64,000 nucleotides of DNA from Albula goreensis (taxonomy: Eukaryota > Chordata > Actinopteri > Albuliformes > Albulidae): NCBI GenBank assembly GCA_022829145.1, contig CM040751.1, positions 4,963,364 through 5,027,363 of the forward strand. The letters run 5' to 3'. Shown here in pieces: positions 49,761 to 60,062 of this stretch. The position numbers and the translations under genes are program-made. The notes beneath the pieces are model-generated. The model saw only the letters and a list, made by a program, of their open reading frames with translations, searched no databases and had not been told where the DNA came from. Every line of letters begins with the position of its first letter. Within the stretch, counting starts at the first letter, position 1.

Positions 49761-50566
49761 GCACTTGTGTGTCAGTGTCTTAAACCATAGAAAATGTTAG
49801 CTTGCAGCAAAGGATGATGGGACGTAAGAAAATCAGAACAGGGATGAGGCTGTCTTGGAGCCCTGCCACCGCAAACCCATGTGCTGAAATGGTGTGTTCT
49901 ACACAACACGCGTCCATGTCAACGCTTTATTAAAATGCATGACTGAAGAAATCAAATAAGAAGGCTGTTTGAATCAAAATCATCTTTCTAATGTATTAAA
50001 ATGTCACATTAGAATCTGATTACTGCTTCAGATCGCTTGTCCTACGTTGGTACTTCTCTGATATTATTCTCTGTCGAACGCATAGCAGGTGTTAGCGGCT
50101 GTCACACGGTCCGCGTTTTCTTGCCCACTTTTAACGCTAATTCAAAGAGATATTCTGCCTGGAACCACTGTAGGCTGTGAGTGAAATGAAGAAAGCACTT
50201 AAAGATCAGCAGACAACACGGTGGCAAAGGGCAGGACAGATCTGGCCGACTTGAGAATAATGGATGATAATTGCAGTCATTATCGGGAATGTCCTTTCAG
50301 TAAGACGAATAACATTCAGTTTGTGCCCTTTCAGCCATACAAAGTTTGTATAATCGTGCATTTCTTATATGCATTTTAAATGCATTGCACCTGCCTTAAT
50401 GCAAATGCTGGCATCTTGTCAAGCTTCCGCAAAATAGCAGAACATGGCGTTTCATGTTTAATGAGGTTTCTCATGTTAGCATCATTCAAATTCTGGTGAA
50501 CAAAACAGCACCAGCAAAGATGAAGTACAAAATATTTTTTTTTTTAAAAAGGATGAAAACTTGGTT
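49761..50566. other. Non-coding stretch; 50080-50330 may be regulatory
   Basis: 50080-50330 is CpG-bearing and even in composition. The rest is AT-rich. Confidence 0.45.
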
Positions 50567-50741
50567 TAGGAAATGCCCTTATGTAAAGCAACCTACAGCT
50601 TACGTTTTATCCACAGTATGTTTATACAGCTGGAGGTTCAGGTCAATTACATTGTTCAAGGCCACAAAAGCAGTGGCCTGTTTAGGAATTGAATCCGCAG
50701 CCCCTGAGCTGTAGGCCGAATCCCTGACCCTTACACGACAC
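50567..50741 (-). mobile_element. tRNA-derived SINE (V-SINE-like), diverged
   Basis: On the minus strand the head is gtgtcgtgtaagggtcaggg, then a B-box gcggattcaattcct that fits GGTTCRANTCC well. Then come ccactgcttttgtggccttg, gacctgaacctccagctgta and the tail gtaggttgctttacataagg, gcatttcct. This order matches the common teleost SINE (ccttgagcaag..., cagctgtata, gtcgctttggataagggcat). No target duplication identified. Confidence 0.75.
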
Positions 50742-50789
50742 AAACCAGAATACTTCTGCAATAAAACCACAGAAAGCCTATGAGGGGGA

Positions 50790-50822
<33 letters not shown>

Positions 50823-50839
50823 GTTTTATATATATATAT
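50790..50839 (+). repeat. (CT)n then (AT)n microsatellite
   Basis: CT run with one TT interruption (50790-50822), then ttttatatatatatat. Confidence 0.95.
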
Positions 50840-51381
50840 CTCAAGATTTGGCAAGTCCTGGTGAAAGTGAAATATTGAATATGGACCTATTTTCCATAAA
50901 TCCTCACACAAATCCACCAACTCTCTTGTTATGAGGCTTAGTGTATCACTGGGATTTATTAAATTGGGATGTCAATTGCACATGACTTTTACCAAGAGAC
51001 TTGGGAAAATCTGGACTGAGACAAGAATTCACAGAGGAGAGCGTAACCCCTCATCTCCATGCGATCGTGGTACGAGATCAGCATTTTGCCAACTTGGTTT
51101 GTTACATTTCAGTGGCTGCAACTTAAACACTGGAGGCTCAGCGGGTCCCCAGCACTGTTAATTGTTCTTAATTAGATACTTAAAATGCCTATCAAAGGGT
51201 AATTTACGCAAATAAGTTGTATCATGTCTGAAATAGCAATATCACCCAAGCAATATCAATTGAGTTTAATAGATGTTCATTCACATAAGCTCATAGTTTA
51301 TCAACTAATGGCTTCATTTGTGATAATGTTGAGTATGACAAATGGTTCCTTGAGAAGGAGATGACCTCAGGAGGGCCATCT
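50840..51381. other. Non-coding spacer
   Basis: A short plus-strand frame (50931-51161) contains TRIHRGERNPSSPCDRG, which superficially resembles a C2H2 zinc-finger linker (HTGERP...C). It lacks the paired cysteines and histidines and is treated as chance. Confidence 0.5.
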
Positions 51382-51432
51382 CAGGGGTCAGGTTGTCCCC
51401 ACCATGTTGAAGGTGTGGACACCTGACCCCTG
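51382..51432. other. Strong GC-rich hairpin
   Basis: Left arm caggggtcaggttgtcccca-cc (51382-51403), loop atgttgaa, right arm ggtgtggacacctgacccctg (51412-51432, written here with its break at 51420/51421). They pair along about 20 bp with one bulged base and one mismatch. No transposon family recognised. It is shorter than a typical pre-miRNA, so a miRNA is possible but not favoured. Confidence 0.65.
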
Positions 51433-51983
51433 AAGCTGAACTGTTTGTGAAACTATTTTGATCATTAACAGCAAAACGGAGAAAATGGTGAATACAGTAT
51501 ATTCACCAAATGTGCTCGATATCGTTTCAATGATATTCTTCTTCGTGTCTTTTGCCAGTGACAGTTAAACATTGTTCGTTTGTTTTGCTGTCTGTGTGGA
51601 TAAGATATGAGTAATGAGTCCAGAATTACACAGATTATCATATGAAACCAATCATATCGTAGAAAAATAGCGACAACGCATGAGGGAATTACACTTTATA
51701 AACAACACAGCGAAGAATCCTTAGATATATGAATGAAAGAACGAAACAATCTTGCTCGAAGAGTTAATGCTTTGAGGCTAAATTAGGCTGGACTAAAGAA
51801 ATTGCTCTGCACAATTACTGATAAAGATGTTTTTGTGATCTCAAGACCCATTCCTTCACCTCGCCATGGAAACAGTGCATCGGCTGGTAATTAAATCGAG
51901 AGTTATGTGTGCTTTGCATCATTTGGATATAAATGCCCCTGTCACATTCCTCAGCAAATGGCTTCCGTTTATATGGCGAGCCA
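51433..51983. other. Unassigned non-coding spacer
   Basis: Contains gccatggaaacagtgc near 51865 (RFX-like half site). Nothing else recognised. Confidence 0.5.
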
Positions 51984-52039
51984 AAAGTGGTGTAGCATTT
52001 ATTCCTGATTAAGAATATAATTTAATCATACACCACTTT
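51984..52039. other. Bulged hairpin, 18 bp of pairing
   Basis: aaagtggtgta (51984-51994) pairs with tacaccacttt (52029-52039), and tgattaa (52006-52012) pairs with ttaatca (52022-52028). An 11-base bulge lies on the left and the loop has 9 bases. Confidence 0.55.
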
Positions 52040-52161
52040 GAACCGAATGCCAAACTTACTGATTTGCATTCACCGAATGTTTGTGTTGCAGACAGCCATT
52101 GCAAGGTCATTGACTGATCATTTTCATTCAGGTCTCAAGAACAAAAGCAATTCCAGATTTG

Positions 52162-52201
52162 AATAATCATAAGCAAATTCAGAAATTTTCTTATGATTAT
52201 T
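52162..52201. other. 12-bp perfect inverted repeat
   Basis: aataatcataag (52162-52173) and its exact reverse complement (52190-52201), separated by 16 bases that themselves include aaatt...aattt. Confidence 0.6.
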
Positions 52202-52568
52202 ATGTAGCGTGCTCAGCTTCTGACACAGGAGACGATCCCGGCTTTGTTGCCTTGTCATTTTGTTCAGGCATGAAACAGAGTGTTATGACAGAATAAGATG
52301 AAGGAAGGCAGAAGAGAAAGAGAAATGTCTGTCCATCTTGCCGTTTGTAAGACTTAAATAGGACATGAAAGTAGCTAACTACCAAGCTGTCTAATGTGAA
52401 ATGGCTGTTTGTGCAGAAATGAGAATTCTGTTTCGTGATTTTTGTCAAGAAATAGGGTAAATGTAGAGTCTGAAGTTTTTGACATGGTTGTAGAGTTTGC
52501 TTATTCTAAAAAAACATTTCCAGCAAAACAGCATGTCATACAGTAGCTAATAATACAGATAGTTTCTT
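52202..52568. other. Unassigned non-coding spacer
   Basis: Nothing recognised. The 82-codon minus-strand frame has no domain. Confidence 0.5.
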
Positions 52569-52680
52569 GGCTGTTCCAATACTGAGTCTTTTTCCTCCCC
52601 TTCTTTCCTCCTGCCCCGGAAGCTGAATGTGTCCTCCTTTTATTTTCCACGTGCCTCCTCCTTTCCTCCTTTCCTCACGA
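52569..52680 (+). repeat. Pyrimidine-rich segment with a partner at 52.99 kb
   Basis: Starts ggctgttccaatactgagtc and runs into repeated cctcctttcctcc words. The same start (gctgttccaatattgattc) and the same TTTCCTCC words recur at 52988-53055. Confidence 0.55.
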
Positions 52681-52933
52681 CATCCAAACTCTGAGATGTA
52701 TTACAGTTATGATGTGGCTATCCTGACCATCCCACAGGATATTTGAAGTTCTAAAACATGACAAGTGATTTAAATGAAGGATAAATGGGAGAACCAATTT
52801 ACATTACTGGGAAATATTTTGTTTTCGTTTTTAAACATAACCACATTGCTATTCGAATGCTAAAAACACTTTTGGAATATTCAAATGTTTATGAATCAGA
52901 GCAGTGACTGACATTTGTATTTTAATAAATTGG

Positions 52934-53137
52934 AATGGGCGTGATTGTCAATCAGAGTGTCATTCACTTTGATGAGGACGATCGGATTAGCTGTTCCAAT
53001 ATTGATTCATTCCTCCTTTCCTGAGCCAGTTTCCTCCCCTCCTTTCCTCCACATATTTAGGGATGTCTTAAGAGACCAGATTGTGGAGCAATTCTGTGTT
53101 GGCATTTGACCAGAATTACCCATTGGATCTTCAATGC
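52934..53137 (+). repeat. Tandem duplication, unit A
   Basis: Shares with unit B: gtcaatca..ttcattcac, then ttagggatgtcttaagag with accagattgt, then cagaattacccattggat with cttcaatgc (53111-53137, identical in both). Unit A holds an extra 68-base pyrimidine-rich piece (52988-53055) and a longer middle. Confidence 0.75.
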
Positions 53138-53157
53138 CAATCAGGAGGTGGCTGTGA

Positions 53158-53266
53158 TTGGAGTGGGCCTTGTCAATCAAATTTCATTCACCTGAATCCG
53201 ATATAGGGATGTCTTAAGAGACCAGATTGTCCTTTTGCACAGAATTACCCATTGGATCTTCAATGC
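53158..53266 (+). repeat. Tandem duplication, unit B
   Basis: Shorter copy of unit A. The two shared blocks, 27 bases each, are identical (53058-53084 = 53204-53230; 53111-53137 = 53240-53266), which suggests a fairly recent duplication or strong constraint. Confidence 0.75.
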
Positions 53267-54365
53267 GTTTTTAGAATCGGCGTTTCTTGACGGCGTTCTG
53301 CAGTATGATTTTTTCTGCGGGTCCTCTTTGCTTGATTCAGCCCATTGTGGTGGAAAAAAATGACCATGTCTGCCTGTATTATACATCAGTAGTGTAGGAA
53401 AATAAAAGACAACCATAAAAGACATGTGAATTTATCCATGTTAAATGAACTCCATAGCTCTGCGAACTTACAGGTGGCAGGGGCAAGCCTTAGCTGTGGC
53501 CGCAGTTAATCTCAAGCTTTGTCAATCTGAAACTTGATTCAGTGGTGGCTGTTACAAATGGTCGTGAAACAGCCAATCACGTTAAATTTGAATGACATGG
53601 AAATTCAGCAATTAGGCTTGGATTAGTAGCAAAGGCATAACCCACTGGTATATTGCAATGGACTGTGTGAAAGTTATGTAAGAATTAAATTTCAAGACAT
53701 TCTTGTGAACCTCTGGACATATCCCATGGAGCCCTTGGGTTCTGTGGAGCAGAATCAATGCTCGACATGAGGGGAATTTGTTGGCACAATCCCCAAAACA
53801 TCTTTGTTGTGCCCATTTTTGACCATGTTCCTTGTTGTGAGTTCAGGAATGAGAGAAATTATTCTTCAGCTGAGAATCTACATTTGCAGTTATTAAACCC
53901 AGAAAAAGCTTCAGTTTTTCTTTCATTTAGAAAGATAAGGAATACATCTGCATATATCTTGCAATTACACTGGAAGAAATACGCACATGAAATTTAATAC
54001 TCACAATTGTAGGCTAACACTTGATGCCATTATCATGTGGTTTTGACAGTGTTCTGATGCATAATTCATCGACTTTTTGCATTACCCACAATTCTTCTTT
54101 GAAAAGGAGCTGGTTTGTTGTACATTTCAAATAGTTTTTAAAAAGGAAAATAAAGTCCCTTTGTGCATTATAACCAAATGTTTATCCTTAAAGTAAATGT
54201 TTGTGTACTTGAAATGTAACTTTTAGGCTCTCATTTGAAGAACCTACAAACATTCCTGCTGTCTCAAAGTTTTCTTGTCAATTTTCCCACATGGCAACAG
54301 TAACCACAGGATTTGGATTGTCTGATGTTAGATATCTACAAACAGCTGGCAATACAATGTCACAT

Positions 54366-54367
<2 letters not shown>
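53267..54367. other. Non-coding stretch, nothing recognised
   Basis: AT-rich. No repeat family seen. Confidence 0.5.

Positions 54368-54409
<42 letters not shown>
54368..54409 (+). repeat. (TG)n microsatellite, about 20 units
   Basis: Pure TG run. Confidence 0.97.
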
Positions 54410-54412
<3 letters not shown>

Positions 54413-56329
54413 TCTGCATTACCACTGTACTGACTCCTTGATGCAAGGTTTTCTTTGATAATAGAAAGCAACCAGATGTTTAAAGTGCATGATGATTCTT
54501 CCAGTTGGAGAGAGAAAAGCTTACCTGTTCTTACAGCACGGGCATTTACGTTCTACATTGCTGAAATAACTGAATTCAAGTTGTCAAGCAAAGTCAGAGA
54601 ATGGCAGTTCTGTTTGGGGGGGGTTTGACAATGCACAGAAACGTGTTATTCATGAATCAGTCAACTCAAATATTTCTTATACTGTTCTTTTCGCCGAGCA
54701 ACTGAACATGTTGTTACAGGTTGTTTCGACAGTCAACAGATATGACTCAAGAATAAGAGACTGTAAAACAAAGGATTCATTTCTCAAAGTATTGAGTCTT
54801 TTTTCCATTGCCTCACAGTATGGAAAATGTAACCAGGGCTCCAAATGTGTATGAAATGTTTGGAGTCCTTTAAAATTCATGAGTCCAGCCTTCTTCAGGG
54901 AGGTTTTTTTAATCCTGCTTTGTACTACTCCAGGATTCATGCTGTATCAATCATATTGTGTGTGCTATATGTACTTTTACATGCCGTCAAACATCTTAGC
55001 ACATGATAATGTAAACATCTTGAATGAAAACCAACAAAAAATGGTGAATGGGAGGGGGATGATAATGTACATGCTAAGACATTCTTAGATAATCAAAAAT
55101 TTGTCCCCAAGCATTGGAAGGGCATATATCTTTTGGCAATAGTGAAAATCCAACAAAAAAATGTATGTAATATATATATATATATGTATTTTATCTTATT
55201 ATCTTTGGAATTTTCATTCCACCTCCATTTATATTTCATTTGATGGCTGGGTGTTTGCATTCATTTCTTTGGAATGCCCCATAAATATTTCAAACAGATC
55301 ATGTGTTTATAAGAAAGTATTCCATGTTCCAGGTTATGTATGAGCATAAAGGAAAGAGCCAGGAAACAGGAATGTTCATGATTTTTCTATGAGAACTTTT
55401 CTTTTGATCCAGGTCTTTCATCCTCATTTGGGAGACCTCAGACCTCATTCAAAATGATAGGAAAGGCAATATCAACAAAACATGGTGAAACAGCAAAATT
55501 AATTCCTATGCATGCAGTTTATGTATACTGTGTAAAGAATGGTCATGTGACATGATAGCTGAGGTCAAATTCAAAATACATTACACAAGGTCTGATAAGG
55601 ATATCATGAACAAATGGTTTTTTTAAAAAGAAAACACATTAATTTTTCAAGTGCAACTGAAGGCTTTTTTCATGTAAATCACATGAACACATTTCTAATT
55701 TAATCTGAAGACCATCTCTTGAACCAAAAAATGTTCTGTCCTCATAGTTGAAGAGGAAGTGTGCTGGAGTTAGTTGTGGGAATGTGTTAGTTGGGTCATA
55801 AAGGATTAGGGGAGAAATTGTTTTTAGTGACCCATTGCATGGGGGTCACATTTGCAAACTGCTTGGTTTCATTCTGGCCCTGATGTGTGTGTTGCTTGTT
55901 CAAACCCCCTGTGAATTCATGTGAATCATTGAACTCTTTTGGAATGGAGACCTGCCAAATTTTTTTAACATTTTTAACTTGCATCCTGGCCTCCATACTG
56001 TCAAATTCCTTGAATTGTTCTCCTGAATTGGCTTAAAGTAGGATTTAAATTTGTTTGAATAAACCTGTAAATTCCAGCCAATACGTTGTTAAATCCACAC
56101 CACTTCAAGAGAATAACTAAATAAGGAAACTTCTGTCTTATAATGACTCTTTACAGAATAAACATTGAGAATAGATTGGATTTTCATTGGTTTTGAAGTT
56201 CAAAATGGTCTATGGGAAAGTAGTATGGTCCTGTGTTCAAATGAGTCATTGAACTGGCACACAGAGAACTGAAATAAAATTCCATGTACATTTTCACGTG
56301 ACTAGACTTGAGTGTGAAATGGGCCGAGC
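54410..56329. other. Non-coding stretch with an (AT)n patch
   Basis: (AT)n at 55170-55186 and a G tract at 54616. No gene or dispersed repeat recognised. Confidence 0.5.
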
Positions 56330-56740
56330 AGTGTTGCATACACAGTTCGCCTGGATTATGGCTATTCTCGATAACAGGCCTGGGGCAAAGTGTTAGTGAG
56401 CCCTCAGCATTTACGCTGACAAGTTAATGGCAATTCTAGAGGGGGCCGTCACGAAACGCACGCGGGCCTGTCAGAGGCGTGACGAGGGGGTCCGCTCCCC
56501 AGCGACAGCTTTCGCGGAGACACGGGGACGTCGTCCCGACAAGGGCAGGAAGGGAGCCGTTATCGCTTAGTAACAGAGTCAGAGGCAGCAGACCGCTGCT
56601 TCGGTCATCTGGTCCACCACGGCTTCAGGGCTGAAGGTGCGATGTCCTGATCGCTACCCTGCGATGCGTCTCCATGTTTGGCGGATGAACCGACAAGGAC
56701 GCCGATCCACACACACACCTAATCTACAAACCCATCCCCA
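56330..56740. promoter_or_regulatory. CpG-rich block, candidate conserved element or CpG island
   Basis: By eye the densest CpG cluster in the window (gtcacgaaacgcacgcgggc near 56449, tcgcggagacacggggacgt near 56511, then cgtcccgac). Upstream sits ctgacaagttaatggcaatt (56417-56436) with a homeodomain-type core. In an otherwise AT-rich, CpG-poor desert this implies constraint or an unmethylated state. It could be an enhancer or the promoter of an unannotated non-coding RNA. Confidence 0.4.
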
Positions 56741-56794
56741 GAAGTTCATGACAGCTACCTTTGAAATACAGACTTCAGGTCATATAAATGAAAC

Positions 56795-56814
56795 ATGAAT
56801 TCATATGAATTCAT
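56795..56814. other. Perfect 20-bp palindrome
   Basis: atgaattcatatgaattcat equals its own reverse complement, with no spacer. It could bind a dimeric factor or extrude as a cruciform. Confidence 0.8.
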
Positions 56815-57399
56815 TTCTCGGGAGCTGAAGGCAATTCAGAAGGGGTAGGGGAGGGGGTGTATGAATTTCTCATGACTTAAAATGCAGGTTGGAATTTCTG
56901 ACTCCTCATTTATAGTTTGTCAGAGCAGACACAGAAAAACCATATATCCTCCCTTGGTGTGTTGCGAAGCTGAAATCAAATGAACTCCTCAGCAAATTAT
57001 CCATTCAAACACACCGTTCTGCAGGATTGAATGATAAATTGATTGTGACACGGCAATGCGTTTGTTGATTACGAAACTGACTTGACTATTTATTTTGAAC
57101 ATGAATCCATTACCTAAAGTTTTCCAAAAACTTGAGAACTCAGCTCCACAGTTTCTGGTCGATTTATTGTAAATTGCTTTGTGTTGAATGCACGAGGATG
57201 ACATTTCGCACTGAAGCATAAGAATATACATTGCGTCGCTGCTGGCCGGTCCGACTGTAAAAACCTGCCTGATTATTATGTATTACTGTATGGAACTATT
57301 TAGCTCTTGACTCTTCAAGCAGAGGAGATATACTTCATGTTCTACAGTCTCTCTGGATTCTGTTTTTCAATGTTTTACATTTTGTAGCCCTAGTACTGT

Positions 57400-57422
57400 G
57401 GGGTTTCCGGGCGGGGGGTGGG
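57400..57422 (+). other. Potential G-quadruplex, plus strand
   Basis: Runs GGGG, GGG, GGGGGG and GGG separated by tttcc, c and t fit the four-run pattern with short loops. Confidence 0.55.
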
Positions 57423-59520
57423 ACACAGTAACAATTGTACAATAGAGGAAACTGGTTAAATAACTCTTCACAAAATAACACTTCACAATCTAAACCATGG
57501 ACATCCCTTACGAATATATCACTGTCCATATACCCAGTTTTTAGAACATGGCATGGATCCCACAGCATCATAACATGGCTTATGGTAATATGGTTTGATT
57601 TGTCTGAGGAGTTCATTGGTTGTGATGATTTGTAGTTGTTTCCCCCTCTTTCAAACTGAAAGGTTTTATTACTGGCCATTTAACACAGGTTTTGTGGCGC
57701 TCACAATACTACACGGGCCAGGGTGGGTCCCCCAGAGAAAAGACCTCTGCAGTTTTAAATTAGAACCATTACCTTTAATAATGTTGGGCATGTAATGAAT
57801 TTCCTCTGTTCTCAGTTCCCTCGAGCTATCGTTCGGAGAGATGAGCTTTCATTACGAGATAATTAGTGGTAAACTGTGGCTAGATTCTGCTGCCACACCC
57901 TAAATTTACTAAAATGCTATTTGCCCAGCAGCTTACCGCAGTACAGCTCTTCTCCAGTCAATTAAGATGAACCTGGCCGTGACTGATAGGACATATACAC
58001 ACTTGAATATATGCTCTCGCATACCTGCGTGTGAAAGAGGAGGAGAGACTTTCATACGTATTTTGCAATGAGCAGTGTAAATGCCAGATGACAGCACCAA
58101 AATAAGTTACAAAACAAAACCGCATTTGTTAATGATCACTGTTCAATTTGAAATTCATAATTTAACAGAGTGCATGTAAAAATGTGCAAACCCAGAAGCG
58201 AATTCAATACCAGGAGACTTTTCAGTATCTTCATTAGCAATGAGTGGAAGTTTTTTTTTTTTTTTTTCTTTCTCCTCGCCTCAAGCTTAGAAATTACTAA
58301 ATGTTCAGAAACATGACCCAATGACTCAACTGTTTGTGGCATAACAAAACAAAACAGTCATCCAGGGCATTCCAGGCTGTTCTGAGTCCTAATGAGTTTA
58401 TTTAAAGCATTCTTTTAAATTGAAAATGACATTTCAGGAGCATCAACTTTTCGAAAACGACAAAGTTTCATAATGATTTTTGAACAGGAACTACATTGAA
58501 GATGATGACTAAAAACCACCACTGTTCACAAGACATGGTAATAAAACAGTTCTGAATGGGTGGAACTGGGAACCGTAATCGTCATTTTAACACTATGAAA
58601 ATGTTTCTGTTCAAATGAAGATATTTTAGATATTCACATGAATATCAGGTTGAGCTGAGGGTGGATCGAGTAGGAATGGGGGGAGGGGGGGCAATGCTTC
58701 AGCGAAATTTAGTTAGCTGAATGGTGCTGTCCTCCAACGAGGTTGAAGAAAAGCGCTTTCTGTACCTTGAGATCTCTACAGAAGAGAACATTCATGTTCA
58801 TCCATAAGCTTACTGTATATTCAGTCTGCCAAACCTCTAGAGTTTTTGCTTTGTTAAATCATTCATAAGGTATTGCTTATGGCCACTCAAGACCAATGCT
58901 GGTTGTGCATTTCTACAACCAATCAGACAGCAGAATTTTTTTGCATGAATGAACCTCAAAAACGGTCACTTCCCTTTCCAGACATTGAGAGGAAAATCAA
59001 GGCAACCTCATTTCAACCAGTCAGATGGTGTAAGCTCATCCAGCCCTGAAGGCGGAGGTAGAAACAGGTGAGGTGGGGTGGAGCCAGGTCACAAGATGCT
59101 CAAACTGGCAGTGGAGCTTATAGTGTTATGCAGGCAGACAAGGTGTTTGTGTATGAGTTGATGATTACATTTACCCCAGAACTCCATATAAAACTTTCAC
59201 TGAAGCTCCCATAAGAATAAACCACAAAGTTCAGCCATCAACAAGTTTTCCAGTCAGCAGTACATTGCAGTGATGTGGACACAGACCGACATAAGCCTGT
59301 ACCTATAGGTGTAGCTGTCTGTGGAGTATGTATCACATAAAAACCTCAAATGTTGTGCTTATGAAATTGTGAGATGCTTCAGACAGCAACACCTTTACCA
59401 ACAGACAAGGTTGGCAAGAACATGGCCATGATTGGTTAGACAGAGGCAAATCACAAGCAAGCGTTTCCCAATGTGCTTCGGGTTCTGGTTACCATGGAAA
59501 TGGCTCGTTTCCCCACTGCT

Positions 59521-59540
59521 GGGGGGGGTTGGGGGTTGGG
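59521..59540 (+). other. G-rich stretch, possible G-quadruplex
   Basis: Eight G, tt, five G, tt, three G. The first run can supply two G tracts. Confidence 0.45.
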
Positions 59541-59853
59541 TTGCTCTCCTCATTGACCGACTTGCTCAATTATTACAGCCTCTTACTAGGGATCACATGC
59601 ATACTGCTGCAGTCTGAGTGGTAAGGACACGTTATTGAATATACAGTGAATTTTTTTTTATTTTTTTTTTAAATGACTCAAGGAAAATAAACATGTTTAT
59701 TTTATAATCCCTGCTTGAAGCAGTTGTCAATGAAATCCATCACGGCTTGATGATCTGTTAATCTCGGGAGGAGTTCTGAATACACCTTTCTTTGCGGCTT
59801 GTGTCAACTCTGAAAGAAGTGAGCTGTATTCAGCCCTTACCCTGTCGCAGGTT

Positions 59854-59873
59854 TAAAATAAAATAAAATAAAA
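59854..59873 (+). repeat. (TAAAA)n microsatellite, 4 units
   Basis: Four TAAAA units in a row. Confidence 0.85.
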
Positions 59874-60044
59874 CAGACAATGATTTTGTTCTTTAATTAA
59901 AATCTGCTGTGGTATGATGGACAGCGAGGTAGGGAAATAGGCACAGTAATGTGTCGTTCATAATGAATAAAATGCAATTCTGCTGAAGTTAAATGTTTAC
60001 TGTGAATGCGTGACTGTAATGGTAAAGATCCACTTAGAAAGATC

Positions 60045-60062
60045 CATTTAACATGTTAAATG
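60045..60062. other. Perfect 18-bp palindrome
   Basis: catttaacatgttaaatg equals its own reverse complement. HNF1-like sites (GTTAATNATTAAC) have a comparable TTAA...TTAA layout, but the match is weak. Confidence 0.75.

Noticed and set aside
50931-51161. IHRGERNPSS string resembling a zinc-finger linker
   Set aside because: The C2H2 cysteine and histidine spacing is absent.
58724-58745. RE1/NRSF-like word ggacagcacc (minus strand)
   Set aside because: Half-site order and spacing do not match the canonical RE1.
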